Part shown: one piece after another, positions 1 through 11,503 of the stretch
Layout of the letters: each line of letters opens with the position of its first letter
Position numbering within the stretch: the first letter of the stretch is position 1
NCBI RefSeq assembly: GCF_051106095.1
Contig: NC_135786.1
Location: forward strand, 90,925,001-90,989,000
Direction of reading: 5' to 3'
Length of the DNA stretch: 64,000 nucleotides
Source: Pogona vitticeps
Taxonomy: Eukaryota > Chordata > Lepidosauria > Squamata > Agamidae
Notes under the pieces: generated by a model
Told to the model about the DNA's origin: nothing
Database searches by the model: none
The model's input: the letters and a program-made list of their open reading frames with translations, nothing else
Position numbers and translations under genes: made by a program

Positions 1-1500
1 TGAAGCCTGACTGAAATGGGTCCAGAGCACTGGTTTCATCCAAGAGCACCTGAAGCTGATCTGCCACCACCCTCTCAACCACTTTGCTGAGGAAGGAAAC
101 ATTGGCGACAGGCCTATAATTGCCAATTTCATCCGCTGCCAAATTTGGTTTCTTCCTAATGGGCCAAATGAGTGTCTCCTTGAGGGCGAGGGGGACCTGG
201 CTGCTTTGATTAGTCAGGCCGGGCAAGGGTCGAGAGAAGAGGTGGTGGCCCGACAGCGATCAAGCCCCTTGCCTATCAAATCTGGTGTTACAGGCTGAAA
301 GGTCGAGAATTACGGGGCAGACGGAGTGCTGGACATCTCTGCTCGATCCATTGTGTTTAAAAAAGGAGAAAGGTCATGGCAGATGGCCTCCACTTTTGAT
401 TTTAAAAACGCTGCAAATTGGTCAGGTGAGATGCTAGTGGGAGGCCCTTCACCCTGACCAATTCCGGATAGATCACAAATTATACAGAAAAGTTCCGCCT
501 GCCAGTTGGAAGCTTTGCTTATCCGGTCAGCTATGTGAGATCTTCTAGCAGCCTTTACCTTAGCAAGGTAATGGTTAGTTGCGATCCTGACAGCTATCTT
601 ATTATAATCCGTCAGTTTTCTTCTCCAAATACACTTTAGCCATCTCCTTATTCACTTCATCGCTCATAGATCCTGACTATACCAGGGTCCTGGCCAAGCT
701 CTGCTCCTGAGAGGGCGTTTGGGTGCGATCGTGTCAACAGCCCTAGTAGCGGCGGAGAACCAACCGTCAACCAGGGCTTCAACAGGAGCGCCAGACAGTG
801 CCGCTGGAATCCCTCTCATGGTATCCTGGAATCTCATTGGATCCAGTAACCTTCGAGGGCGGACCATCAAAATAGGTCCCTGCTCCCTGCGGGGAGGGAG
901 CGCCATTGTGAGGTTACATTTTATTAGGTGATGGTCTGACCATGACAAGGGGACTGACACAAGGTCAGTCACCATCAGACCATGCTCACTACACTCAGTG
1001 GAGAATACCAGGTCGAGCGTATAGCCGCCCATGTGTGTGGGACCATTAACATGTTGGGACAAGTTCAAGGAAGCCATGGTTTCCAAGAACTCAAGAGGTG
1101 GACCGGATACTTCTGCCTCCGCATGGATGTTGAAGTCACCCAGAACCAAAAGTCTCGGGGACTTCAACAGTGCCGCAGAGACTAAGCCCGCCAGCTCCGC
1201 TAGGGAGGTGGCTGGATCGCGGGGAGCGCGGTAACCCAGCAAGATCCCAATACCATCCCTGGCCCCAATCCGCACATGAAGGGCCTCCAAACCTGGCTTC
1301 ACAACTGAGGAGCATCTCGTAACCTCTAAAGATTTTCTATAAACAATGGCAACTCCCCCCTGCCCCTCCAGTCTGCCCTGGTGCTGGACTGCATAACCCG
1401 GAGGGCAGGAAAGGGTTAGAGGAACCCCTCCTTCCCCACATGCCAGGTCTGCATCCTTCTCCAGAATAAGGTCTTGAATAAGCTGGGATTTATTGGATGC
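1..1500 (-). mobile_element. L2-like LINE, endonuclease plus start of reverse transcriptase
   Basis: A non-LTR retrotransposon of the CR1/L2 group lies on the minus strand and runs off the left edge. From about 1500 down to 664 a 284-residue frame reads as an APE-type endonuclease: GDFN at residues 127-130, TLDLVF at 167-172 and SDHHLI at 194-199. After a degraded linker, an open minus-strand stretch from about 202 to 1 carries the first reverse transcriptase block, beginning NYRPVANVSFLSKVVERVV at position 121. The spot where relatives carry the catalytic TETW motif is deleted: DADLAC runs straight into GEGG, so the endonuclease is dead. The first residues of the frame (MEIFMF) probably come from the neighbouring CR1. 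L2 is preferred over CR1 because of the NKSQLIQDLI start and the GYTLDLVF block. Catalytic reverse transcriptase motifs lie outside the window. Confidence 0.85.
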
Positions 1501-1518
1501 AAACATAAATATCTCCAA
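664..1518 (-). pseudogene. Broken LINE endonuclease domain
   Basis: This is the longest open stretch of the L2-like LINE. It would encode the DNA-nicking domain that primes reverse transcription at the target. Family motifs in order are GGVAIVYR (residues 54-61), GDFN (127-130), the QHV...PTH block (about 155-161) and SDHHLI (194-199). The catalytic glutamate region is missing, and the frame ends in the linker before the reverse transcriptase. It is a relic, not a host gene. Confidence 0.8.
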
Positions 1519-1822
1519 AAATTTGAAGGGTTGTCACATGGAAGATGGAAGAAGTTTTCTTCCTGTGGCTCCAGAGGGTAGAATCTAAACTAATGGATTC
1601 AAATTGGAACACATTAGATGAAAGGAAATTTTAGGTAAACATTAGGGAGAACTTCTTGCTAGTAAGAACTCTTTGACAGTGAAATGGACGGCCTCAGAAG
1701 AGGAGAGACTTTCCTTCATTGAAGGCCTTTAAACAGATCTTTGATGGGCATCTCTACCATCTGCTTTAGTTCGCACATCAGCAGGGGGTGGATTCAATTA
1801 CCCTTTGGGGTTCCTTCCAGCT
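1505..1822 (+). mobile_element. CR1-type LINE 3' end
   Basis: The stretch matches the familiar CR1 tail region: TTTGAAGGGTTGTCACATGG, then CTCCAGAGGGTAGAATC, then a GGAAATTTTAGGTAAACATTAGG block, then the GATCTTTGATGGGCATCTCT block and CCCTTTGGGGTTCCTTCCAGC. The terminal octamer repeats are missing because the next SINE follows directly. It lies head to head with the L2-like LINE. Non-coding fragment. Confidence 0.8.
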
Positions 1823-1826
1823 CTGT

Positions 1827-2020
1827 TATGTTGTTGTATGCTGTCAAGTCAGAACCGACTTATAGCAACCCTAATAGGGCTTTCAAGATAGATGAGATAT
1901 TTGAGGAGTGGTTTTACCAGTTCCACTCCCCCAGTGATTTTCCATGACAGAAAGGGGATTAGAACCCAGGTCCCCTGAGTCCTCATCCATCATCCTATCC
2001 ACTACATCACACCAGATATC
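1827..2020 (-). mobile_element. tRNA-derived SINE with RTE-like tail
   Basis: Read on the minus strand, the element starts with a tRNA-like head (GTAGTGGATAGGATGATGG, then GGGTTCTAATCCCC as the B box). It ends in a tail containing GTCGGTTCTGACTTGACAGC, like the tails of RTE/BovB-mobilised squamate SINEs. It abuts a CR1 3' end. I call it a squamate SINE without naming a subfamily. Confidence 0.7.
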
Positions 2021-3776
2021 CTCCAGCTCTACAATGGTATAATTCTCTGTTTTTATGAAGTTATTTAGGAATAACCTCTTCCTTTCCATGGCACTAAAAA
2101 CACAGGAATATTAAATAAGGGTGAACATTCTGTGTTGCAGGGTAAAATGCTCCATGCCAGAAGAAACCACCCACCCTCATTCTTAATGCTACACGTAAAT
2201 ACTCAAAGGGGGAGGGAGGAGGAAGAGTAGAAAGGAGAGGGAGCAGTGGCACCATTTTGTTTTCTAATAAGACTGATCTTTTCCCTATCAATAATGTGGA
2301 ATCCTGAGGCCACTAGTCCATGTGCAAGCCACTCCAGCTTGGAGACTAGCTCTTTGATATGTCATGTGATGTGGGGAAACCAATCTGGAGCTAGGGTCAA
2401 ATCTAAAGACACACCCCCATGCCTGTTGGCTTGCTCAGTTAGGGCAACATGTTGCTGTAGGAGGCTGCTTTGTTTTGTTTTGTTTTACTGCTGGGCATCA
2501 GTATACTGACTAAGTTTGAGAGGTGCTGCAGTTGTGATGCCAGACAGCTGGGGTGGGTAAGGCTTAGATGGAGGGCCAGAATTGCTTTTAATATAGCTGG
2601 CTGTGGAAGTGGGCATGAGAAATGTTTGGGTAAATAGGCCTAAAATCTGAGTAAAATTCACCTAGCCAAGCAATAGGGCAACCCAAATCCAAGGAAAAAA
2701 ATTGGAAACCAACTAGCGAATTAACCTAGTAACTGAACTGACCCCTACCATTCCCACTAGGCAGGGCCTGCTTCTCAGGCTGACTGACCCATAGAGTACA
2801 TGACATAGGGTATGTTTTTCTGTGCTATGTGCTGCTGTCAGGGCTTGTCGAGAGCTCATTGTCATCCTTTAAGGAGTTTTTCCCCCTTTTGCCCCAGACC
2901 CGCAAGGTGCTGGGGCTTGTGCAACAGCTTACAAGTTGTGAGGCTGGCACACCAATCCTTGCTTTGTTTAAATGGTGCCATGAGCCACAACTGTGTGCAC
3001 TCATTGGCTTATGTTCCCTTCTTTCACTCATGGACTTTTAGTGTGTTAATGTTGTGCAAGTACAATACACATACAAACAACTAGAAATTGATGGAGGAGT
3101 GTGAATCTACTTTAAAGGCACCTTACAAAATCAAACCTTTTCTTCCTCCAGTACTGCTCATCTGGAGAAGCTCAGCAATTCCCTGAGACTCTAGTTGGCA
3201 CCCTGAGATCTGGGGAAACTAATACTTTCCATAAACCTGCAGGCTATCTGTCCACACTTCAGGCCTCAGCATATGACACATTATTTATTCTGATGATGGG
3301 AGTGATTATGTCAGATTTCCCTCATAGTTCTTATGCCTTAGCTGTTGTTTTCTAAGCCACAGTCAGGTTACAGTATAAATGTAACCTTACATATGGCCGC
3401 AAGGATGAGGAAAAGTTATGTTCTGTGAGTACTTTCTGTTTTACAGAGCTTTTTTTCTAGTCTTCACCCTAGTGGATGTGGAATTCAGGCCTAGCTTAGA
3501 AGATTAATTTCAAACTCTGAACAGCTTGGCTTAAGTTTTCTTTGTTCGTATTTTAGCCTTTCTGTGTCCTGCCTTTGGGAATAGAAGAAACAGCCTCCTT
3601 TTATTTTTGGGGCAGAAGTTATGGACATCTGGACAAGGGTTTCCAGGATGCATATTGTTATTATTACAGAGACTGTTGAGACCTTCAAGTGGAATATTTT
3701 GTACTTTTGTGGTATATATCCTTTTGAGCATGTTTTCAGTTCACACTGGGTTGGTGTGATTAGGTTCGTTATGATC
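2021..3776. other. No recognised gene or repeat
   Basis: Single-copy-looking DNA. Short open frames here carry no domain or splice context that I recognise. A short run of TTTTG units sits near 2470. Confidence 0.5.
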
Positions 3777-4598
3777 TGTGAGCATTTCCTCTCTTTTGGC
3801 CGGAAAAAATGAAGGACACTCTTTCATAACATCAACAGATTTATTAATTCAAACATTGGGAGAATCAACAATTACAGTATCTCCACTGGATCCAATAAAC
3901 TAATGTCTTTTAACTGACTATAACTCGGGGGTCAACAGTTCTGTTCTTTTCTCAAATGGATTTATGAGGGGACTGGTCTAAACCACTTGCGATCTGTCGG
4001 TTTTTGTAGCAGAGTGCTCCTCACTACACAGATGGTCAAACAGCAGGGATGTCTGGCCCGGTCACCTTTCAGAGAAGGTTGATTGAAAGAGGAGTCCTGC
4101 CGGACCACCTTCCTACAGCCACCTTGTCCTCTGGGGTACACCACTACTGTCCATTCTAACAGATCAATTGGGGTGTCCTTTGGCTTCGTAGAATCTGGAG
4201 TTGGGAGCAGCCCCCCTGTCTTCAAGTTTGGAAAGTCCTCCAGCAAGCTTTTCATTCTCTCATAATCTTTTTTACCATCTCCCTCTCTTCCCACTTCGTT
4301 TCCTTCCCTTGTTCCCTCTGTCCTTATTCTGAATTCTTCTCTCTCGACCTTCAATCTCCCCCTCCCAAATGGGTAAGATTAACTCCTCCCCTTTCTCTTT
4401 CTCTTTCTCCTCCACTAAATAGATCTCAACCTTCTCTCTCTCTCTCTTTGACTCCTCCTCCTCGGCTATCTCTTCTACACTCCCCTCTCCTTTTGATCTG
4501 TCTCCCTCTTTATCTAGTATTTCACCATGCACAGATATCAAGTGTGAAGGGGACGGCACACTCTCCATTTTCTCCTTTTCCTCTACATCTCTCTCACA
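3777..4598 (-). mobile_element. Old solo-LTR-like remnant related to the Gmr1-like element
   Basis: The 822-bp stretch begins TGTGAG and ends CTCACA, the same style of ends as the LTRs at 25.6 and 30.6 kb (TGTGA/TCACA), and has nearly the same length. Near the left end TTTGGCCGGAAAAA and TTTATTAATTC align with the same blocks in those LTRs. On the minus strand its translation resembles the LTR-encoded protein segment of the big element: ARHPCCLTICVVRS here against ARHSCCGTICAVRS there, followed by TDRKWF against TDRERF. No matching target-site duplication, primer-binding site or internal region is seen, so it is probably an old solo LTR or fragment of a sister family. It is broken and clearly older than the 25.6-31.4 kb copy. 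The CT-rich stretch 4330-4480 lies inside it. Confidence 0.75.
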
Positions 4599-7120
4599 GT
4601 TGGGCACTCATTCCCAATGAGGACAGGCTAAAAGAAAGAGGCATACCCAAAGAAGCCAGTTTTTCTGTTTAGTTCTTTATATCTATTCTAATATTTTGTT
4701 AAAAGATTTGTAAAATGGGTTTTTGTTAGTCAAACAAAATAAGCTTGACTTCACATTTTGTTTCTGACACTTAAAAAGCCCCTTCACATTACATTCTTTA
4801 GAGGTCCAAGGGCTTTTTAAAAAAAAAAACAAAAGGTTGGGAATATAGGAGGCCTCAGGGTGGCTGTGGGTCTTGAGAACAAGCTCCCTGGAGTGTATAA
4901 AGGAGATTTCTAATGAATTTTCTTCCACAACAGATTAAAAATTGGGTGGGTAAGGGCCCTCACAGACATTCCAATCCACACTATTTCTTAAAACTCCTAG
5001 AACAGATATTCGTCACCTGACCCAAGGCAGCATAAGAGCATAACTGAGGATGATACTAGGTGTGAAGAGAAATTATTACTCTGATCTCCTTACTTAATCA
5101 TTTTCCATCCCACAACAGGATTTCCTTAAATCTAAACGCTTCACTCATCAGACTTGCAAAATGAACCTGTGTGTACCTTCCTATGGTCCATCATAAAATA
5201 AAACATGCTAAATGGAACATCCAGAGGTGGAGAAAATCACTTACTATAACAGGGAGCACTTCTTCGAGAACCATGCCAAGTCCATTGATTCATTTCCTCC
5301 TGAAAGGGGCCCAAGACTGTCCCGGCTTCTGGAAGACAGCAATGGAAGGCCTAATGGCTTCTTCTAACTTCTAAAACATAAAGCACACCCTTCTATTTTT
5401 CCACAAGGACTGCTAGCCCTGGGAGCTTTTAGATCTGTCTTTAAAGACAGAGTTTGCAAGACATATAGAAACTGCCAGCAAGAAGTGTGACTGGCTGTAA
5501 CACTGGCACTTTGTTCCCCGCCTTTCTCCAGTTCTCTCAACTCTCGTTCGTGGCTTTTTGGTACACTTAAGGTATGATCGACAGAAAATGATACAACTAT
5601 TGATAATATATATGCACCGAGTGGTTGTGCAGAAAAATCCCACCCCACACAGAAGTCTGATGGAAGGGAGTCAGAACAGGACAGAAGAAGCGTACTTTGC
5701 TGGTGGTGTTACACTTGTTGAGGAAGCCACCATCAAGTCTCCAGGCATGCAGTTCTACCACCAGTGATGTCACCGTCATTATCAGGAAACTCAAACTGAA
5801 CACTCCAGAGTCAGCTTAGATTCCATCAAAAACCCAAAGACCTGATTTCCTTAACTAAAACCCCTTAGTTATTTCAGATTAAGGCTGTGTGGTTCTGTTC
5901 TTCTATTGTTTTCAATGGGAGGGAAAGTGGGGGGGGCAAAAAGAACTGCCTCATGCAATAAAATAACTTTCTTGCCTTTAGGCTCTGTGAACTGGACTTC
6001 AGAAAGGGGTCGTTTCCTACTTTGCTTCAGACAGTAAGCTGTCTTGGGCTGGCCCTCGTTCCTACCGTAGATATAGAGCATCTAACAAGGCTGTGCACGA
6101 TCACCCACCACGTGAGTTCCCACCTGATCTGTTAATTGCCTCATGCTCAAATGATACATTATAATATGACAAGAATAAGGATTAAAAAACTGAGGAAGTC
6201 TGGTTATAAACTTACATACTTCCCAAAGATTTCAAATTATCTGCCTTTGCTTTGTAGAATGGTTAGCCATTGACAGGCCACACCTGCAAGGATGAGTTAT
6301 GTCCCACTCAGTTCTGTCTTAAGTCTCTGAAACCCTAACATATGTCTATAGTTTCTCTGTTAGTTGCAAAAGCTTGGATCCTGCTAGATAATCTTACATA
6401 TGTTGGCTTTTTTTTGCAACTTTGCATACTTCCTCTGGTTTGAGTGACTGGGAGAGACTTTTTTGGCAGTCAATCTGCCCATCACTAACCAATAGTTCCT
6501 TCCTGCCTCTCTGCTGAGTGTTCCTTTTCTTTCTCTTTAGTCTGCTGGAGCAATTTTTTTTTTTTTTTGCTGTTGATTCATTCACAACTGGTAACTAATG
6601 ACACATTTTTATTCTTTCTCCTCTAAACATCCCAGAATGAGTTATTGAAAACGTAAGTGCCAGTTATTGAGAAAGAGGTGGACTATTTGAAGAACTTGAA
6701 GCTATTCTCCTCTGTAGAGCTCTGTTATTTCTACTGCAAAGGAATTTTAGGAGGCATTCAGAATTGTGCAACAACATATGGACCAGTGGCCATGATTCAA
6801 AGAACCACTTAATGTAGTTCTGTGTGCTCAAGGAGACTTTGCCCCTGTAATTTGCTTACATTGCTCCAACACAGGAAACTACTTCAAAAAGACAGCCCAC
6901 TTTGAAAAGGAGCATGCCGTATGAAATAGGTGGGGCACAGGAATATATTGTGGAAGGGGAAAAAAAAGAAACACATAATGCCACATGAATGTCAAACTTC
7001 CCCTCATACAAGGCAGCAATCCTTATACAGTAACAAAGAATGCTCTTCCGGTACTCCACTGCAAATGGCCAGCCATGGATTTGCAGACAACAGCTGCTGC
7101 AAATTCCCTTGACTGAGAAG
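4599..7120. other. No recognised gene or repeat
   Basis: Single-copy-looking DNA with short homopolymer runs (T-run near 6553, G-run near 5931). I see no domain, RNA gene or mobile-element end. Confidence 0.5.
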
Positions 7121-7640
7121 AATAACTAGCATTATCACCTACATCATTAAACTGGGTTCATAGATTGCTGAGTGTCTTCAATCAATTCATTTAAGATAAC
7201 TTGAAGCCAGCTGGACCCCTTCAGTGAGAACTTGACTTAATTGGCCAATAAGTGGCTGGGAAAGGTGCATGCCATTTGATACAATTACAAGCTGAACAAG
7301 TGATTACAGTTGGGAGAACGGCAGAGGGTACCCTTCAGGTCAGCCCTTTTGGAGAGGGCTAAGTTAATGTCCACTATTAAGTGCTGCTGTGAAAAATGTG
7401 GGCCCACTTGGTGCTCAGATGCAAGGAACATCCAGGTCATCCTTCAGCCAAGGGAAAGCACCGGAGATGGGCCCATTGATCATCTCTTTGGCCTCATTTC
7501 TGCCTTGATAATCGTCATGCGCTAACAACCGCTGGCAGTTTCCGAGGCTCTTCCTGCGCACCTTTCCATTTATTGGCATAACTAAAATATTATCTTAGCA
7601 GAGCAATCCATCTGCTAAAGAAAAACACTTTCCTTCAATT
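7121..7640. other. Candidate conserved non-coding element
   Basis: The block has non-repetitive, complex sequence with several core sites of developmental regulators: TTGACTTAATTGGCCAATAA near 7231, TGATAATCGTCATGCGC near 7506 and GGGCCCATTGATCATCTC near 7469. A 71-codon plus-strand frame (7310-7525) overlaps it but has no domain. The call is a guess from texture only; conservation cannot be tested here. Confidence 0.2.
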
Positions 7641-7915
7641 ATGTCCCCAGAGTCTTTTCTCTAGAAAGGTTAAAGCATCGGAAGGTTGAAAAATATACCT
7701 TATTTGGATTTTATTCTCACCAATCTATTGCAAATGCAGCTGCTGATATGTGCTATTTTTTTCCCTTTACAGTACTGTAAAGTACTGTATTAGAAACCTG
7801 CTTATCTATAAGAAAACAGTGCAATTTGCATCAGAGGACTATATCAAGCAAATCCCTTCCCCTTCTGCCTCCTTTTAAATGTATTAACACAATTCTTGGG
7901 CATTTGTGTATTTAC
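7641..7915. other. No recognised feature
   Basis: AT-rich sequence with no element end or domain seen. Confidence 0.4.
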
Positions 7916-8060
7916 TACTTTATGGAATGGGCTCCCTGTGGTCCCCTCCCTCTCATCCTTCAAGAGGATGCTAAACACATTTTTGTTTTAAGAAGCATTT
8001 AAAGGCATCCTCTCTTAAGTCTTTGTCTACCATCTTTTGGAGTTTCATAGGTATTTATTT
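7916..8060 (+). mobile_element. LINE 3'-UTR fragment (L2/CR1 type)
   Basis: TATGGAATGGGCTCCCTGTGG, the block ending AAACACATTTTTGTTTTAAG and the TTTATTTTGTATGTTTTGCTG stretch resemble 3'-UTR pieces of L2/CR1-like squamate LINEs. Short and degraded; subfamily not assigned. Confidence 0.45.
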
Positions 8061-8082
8061 TGTATGTTTTGCTGGGTGGGTC

Positions 8083-8131
8083 TAGGTCTTATTTTAGGGG
8101 AAACATACCCTGTTTCCCCTAAAATAAGACC
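8083..8131. repeat. 23-bp-arm palindrome at a MITE end
   Basis: TAGGTCTTATTTTAGGGGAAACA (8083-8105) is the exact reverse complement of 8111-8133-type sequence in the adjoining MITE end, with a 5-base TACCC loop. The left arm looks like the leftover right end of a second MITE copy facing the intact one. Confidence 0.8.
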
Positions 8132-8382
8132 TAACCTGAAAATAAGCCCTAGTATGATTTTTCGGGATGCTCGTAATATAAGTCCTACTCCAAAAACAAG
8201 CCCTAGCTAAATGAAACCCCACCCTCCACCATTGTGCAGCAGCCAGAAGATGACATGACTGCATTTGAATAAATGCAGATGGTTGCACATGACAAAAATA
8301 AAACATCCCCTGAAAATATGCCCTAATGCATTTTTGGAGCAAAATTAATATAAGATCCTGTCTTATTTTCAGGGAAACAGGG
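8108..8382. mobile_element. Mariner-like MITE (TA target, CCCTGTTTCCC ends)
   Basis: The 275-bp non-coding element has terminal inverted repeats CCCTGTTTCCCCTAAAATAA and, at the other end, TTATTTTCAGGGAAACAGGG. It is flanked by TA on both sides, which fits Tc1/mariner-type insertion. Other copies or ends lie at 36661-36913 and near 35717 and 36070. No transposase. Confidence 0.8.
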
Positions 8383-8384
8383 TA

Positions 8385-8780
8385 GTATTATCAAATGTTT
8401 CCGTTCCATTCTTTTCAGTAAAATGCTGATGTACTGACAACATTTGGTGTAATCCAGGAATGCCCCAGGGGAATATTTTGCATATATGGAGCCAAGAAGG
8501 CCCATTTCTATTTCAAGTTCTTTTACTTTTAGATACCCCATGATCTCAGTCATATGTTGATCAGATAGATTTGTACTCAACCTTTCCACCAAAAAGGTCA
8601 AGAATGCATAGCTGACTTTCCTCTGGCCTCCTTCATCTTCATGGCAAACCTCTTAGGTGGGTCAGGCTGAGAAAGTGTGATTGGCCCAATCAGTGATTTT
8701 CATAGCTGAGAGTGGTTTCTAGAACATGGATCTCCAAAGTCCCAGTGAAACACTGTAACCAGACTACATCGCATTGGCTC
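8385..8780 (-). mobile_element. SINE-like repeat with tRNA head and about 290-bp body
   Basis: On the minus strand the head (about 8780-8680) reads GTAGTCTGGTTACAGTG, then AATCACTGATTGGGCCAATC, then CACACTTTCTCAGCCTGACC, a typical squamate tRNA-SINE head. The body from about 8679 to 8385 recurs at 35745-36041, same strand, with few differences. In both copies the body is open in the same minus-strand frame (shared peptide SIYAKYSPGAFLDYTKCC), though nothing in it looks like a known protein. In both copies the far end abuts a mariner-like MITE terminus. Confidence 0.6.
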
Positions 8781-9970
8781 TCCCAGCTGGTTCCCAGCTT
8801 CTTCAGTGTTGCCGCTGATTTTCATTGCAACTTACTCTGTATTTCTATTGCTCAAACCATTTTCTCCCTTCCTCTTCCTCCTGCCATCCTCTCTTAGCAA
8901 AACAGGGTCAGCATCCATTTAATTAGTGGTTTCACTTCACTCACAATTTCTAGTAGGAAGCCAGTCTGGAGAAATCCTTTCAGAGCACCACTCTGATCTT
9001 TTTTGTTTGAACTACCCCAAACCACTGGGTGTTGTTAGCAAATCTGAGCACTTCTTCATTCTTCCCTTAATCCAGACTATTAATGAGCAAACTAAGAAGA
9101 TCCACTTTGTTGCAGTTTTGAAATGTTGTGGTTGATTTTCCTTAGCTGTGCCATGGAAATGCAGGAATTAACAGAGTAAAATAGTTACTAGTCCCCAGAT
9201 AATCCACCCGTCTCTCATGAACTGGCACTTACAGTCTCAGTGACTCATTCTGAGACATTAATAGTATAAAAGAATTTTAAAAATTCCATTTATTTACAAA
9301 TGCGAATATATCAGCTACAAACTATCAACATGACCGCTTTTAATAACTCTGCTTCAGTATATCTTAATAGACATTTTCCTATCAACCACCTTCAATGGAC
9401 ATTAACAGATTCCCTGAGGAAAAAGAACTCTCAGTAGAGAGGTGGGGCTTTTCTTTGAATTCAGACATAGGAGAAAACTACTGGTTAATGCTGTCAGATT
9501 GACAGTTCTTCCCAGTCAAACAAGCTAAAAGACACCTTGTGAGGTTGCAATAATCTCCAACCCACTTTGTATTACTTCAGAGTGAAAGGTCCATTTCCTT
9601 TTACTCAGCTTCTCAGTAACCATCACATGTCACATGCTTTCTGTCTCACAATCAAAAGGCAGCCAAGCTCGTGTATGCTGCTTCATAGCCATCCATGCTG
9701 TCACTTTGTACAGCTCTTGAACAACAGCAGGAGGGAATAATTGCTAACGGATGGAGTCTTAGAATGTGTAGCCAGAAAACAGCCTAGCCACTGCTAAATA
9801 TAATAACATCTGGTGAACATCTAGATTGGACTACATTTTACCCTTCCAAATGCATGTTTGGAACTGAGCAAGTGAACATCAACCGAATTCAAGGTGGGAG
9901 CAATACGAAGCAAGGAAGACCCAAGCACAGGAAGGAATAAACAGCTCCTTCCAACCTCTACCTTAAAATG
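8781..9970. other. No recognised gene or repeat
   Basis: Single-copy-looking DNA; no coding, RNA or element signal recognised. Confidence 0.5.
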
Positions 9971-9974
9971 TCAG

Positions 9975-10080
9975 GTAGAACACCTGTGGTCCTCAGGATG
10001 TTGTTTAACTCCAACTCCCATCAGTCTCAGCTAGCATGGCCAAGGATTTTGGAAACTGTAATCAACCAACATCAAAAAGG
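9975..10080. mobile_element. hAT-type MITE fragment
   Basis: ACACCTGTGGTCCTCAGGATG, AACTCCAACTCCCATCAG and AGCATGGCCAAGG follow the order of a common short hAT-derived repeat in reptile genomes. Only one arm is clear; the other (TTTTGGAAACTGTAATCAACC) is degraded. Confidence 0.5.
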
Positions 10081-11043
10081 AAATGGGAGGACAGCAGATT
10101 AAATGTCTGTTGACCAACATCTTTTCCCTTCTTGTTCCTGTTCTAACTCCTGCCTTATCAGAATTGCTTTCTACTCCTTATAAGCAATTAACGGGAGGTA
10201 GTTACATAAATAGTTTTGTTATAGTAAAGCCCTCCATCAGCTGGAATTAGTTAGCCCAAAGACAAAACTTAGGCCAAATTTTCTGCCTGCTTATCAGATA
10301 TATATAGAAGGATCCAACAAGATACTGTATAAGCATTGGTGTGCTTAGTTGCCATCACTGCATAACTCGCACAGTGAGAATAAGGTAGTTGTGTTCATTA
10401 AAATGAGGAGCAACTAGAAAACCTCATAAAGAAACATGCAAATATGTTACATTCACTACTTGTGCTTCTTATTTTCTGTGCCACAGGACCTCTCACTGTC
10501 TAAATGTACTACTATAGATCTGGGAGAATTAGAAGTAGAACTAATATTCCCATTGTGCACAGAGAAAACAAGACAGCAACAAAATTCTTGGCAACCCTGA
10601 AGCTATTATGGTAGGAAGAACGACCTTCTTATTGATTGCAGTGAAATCAGGTCCACATACTGCAGCAGCAGCAGTCCTGTATACAATAAGGCTGTTTAAT
10701 ACCCATTAAATCAATGGGATTTAAGTGGTCTAACTTTGCAGAGGACTGCAGTCAAATATAAGTACCACCAATGCACACAAATACCTGTATTGGCTTAAAG
10801 AGATGCATTGGATTTTTGGATTGGGAGTCATTAATCAACATTTAACCTTCTAATTGCTAGAAGCTATATTAGATACAGTTTAGATACTCTTTTTGCCCCC
10901 AGCAAATTTGTATGCCATTTTAACGAAATAACAATTGCATTTTGTAAACAGGTGTGGCACTACCGTACATTTGATAGTCTACTGTGGATTATTACAAGTG
11001 CAGATATGAGTCAACAATTGAACATTTTGATTGCAGAAGGTTG
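10081..11043. other. No recognised gene or repeat
   Basis: AT-rich single-copy-looking sequence with no element ends or coding domain. Confidence 0.5.
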
Positions 11044-11051
11044 CTCCTGAG

Positions 11052-11503
11052 TAGACATGGGAAATTCATCTTTGTCTCTCAAGGGAGACGAAGATGATTC
11101 TTGCTAGCCCAGGCAGCCAGCCCAAATAACGCATGCTCCCAGAACCCACTGGTCCACTTACTCCTTGCCATGCAGTGCACATGGACAGAGTTGTCAACAG
11201 TGCACCAGCATTACCTCAGCTGGCGCTGTCTCCTTGCTCAGCTGAACACTCCATCAAGAGTGTGGGATGATGAGTCTCCCTGCTCAGCTGCCAAATGGCC
11301 AGCCAAGCAGAGAGGCGGGGAAGCGCCAACCAGGCCACTGCTGCGAATGGCGCACTGTCAACAATGCTAGCTATGTGCACTGCATGGCGAGGGGTAAGTG
11401 GATCAGCGTGTTCTGGGGGCGGGCATTAGTCAGGCCGGCCACCTGCGCTGGTGAGATTCATCTTTGTCTCCTCTGGGAGATGAAGACAAATCTCCCATGT
11501 CTA
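11052..11503. mobile_element. Non-autonomous hAT transposon with 8-bp target duplication
   Basis: The 452-bp element starts TAGACATGGGAAATTCATC and ends with the inverted match GAAGACAAATCTCCCATGTC-TA. It is flanked by an exact 8-bp duplication, CTCCTGAG, at 11044-11051 and 11504-11511. The interior is GC-rich with no transposase. Perfect flanks with slightly diverged termini suggest moderate age. Confidence 0.85.
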
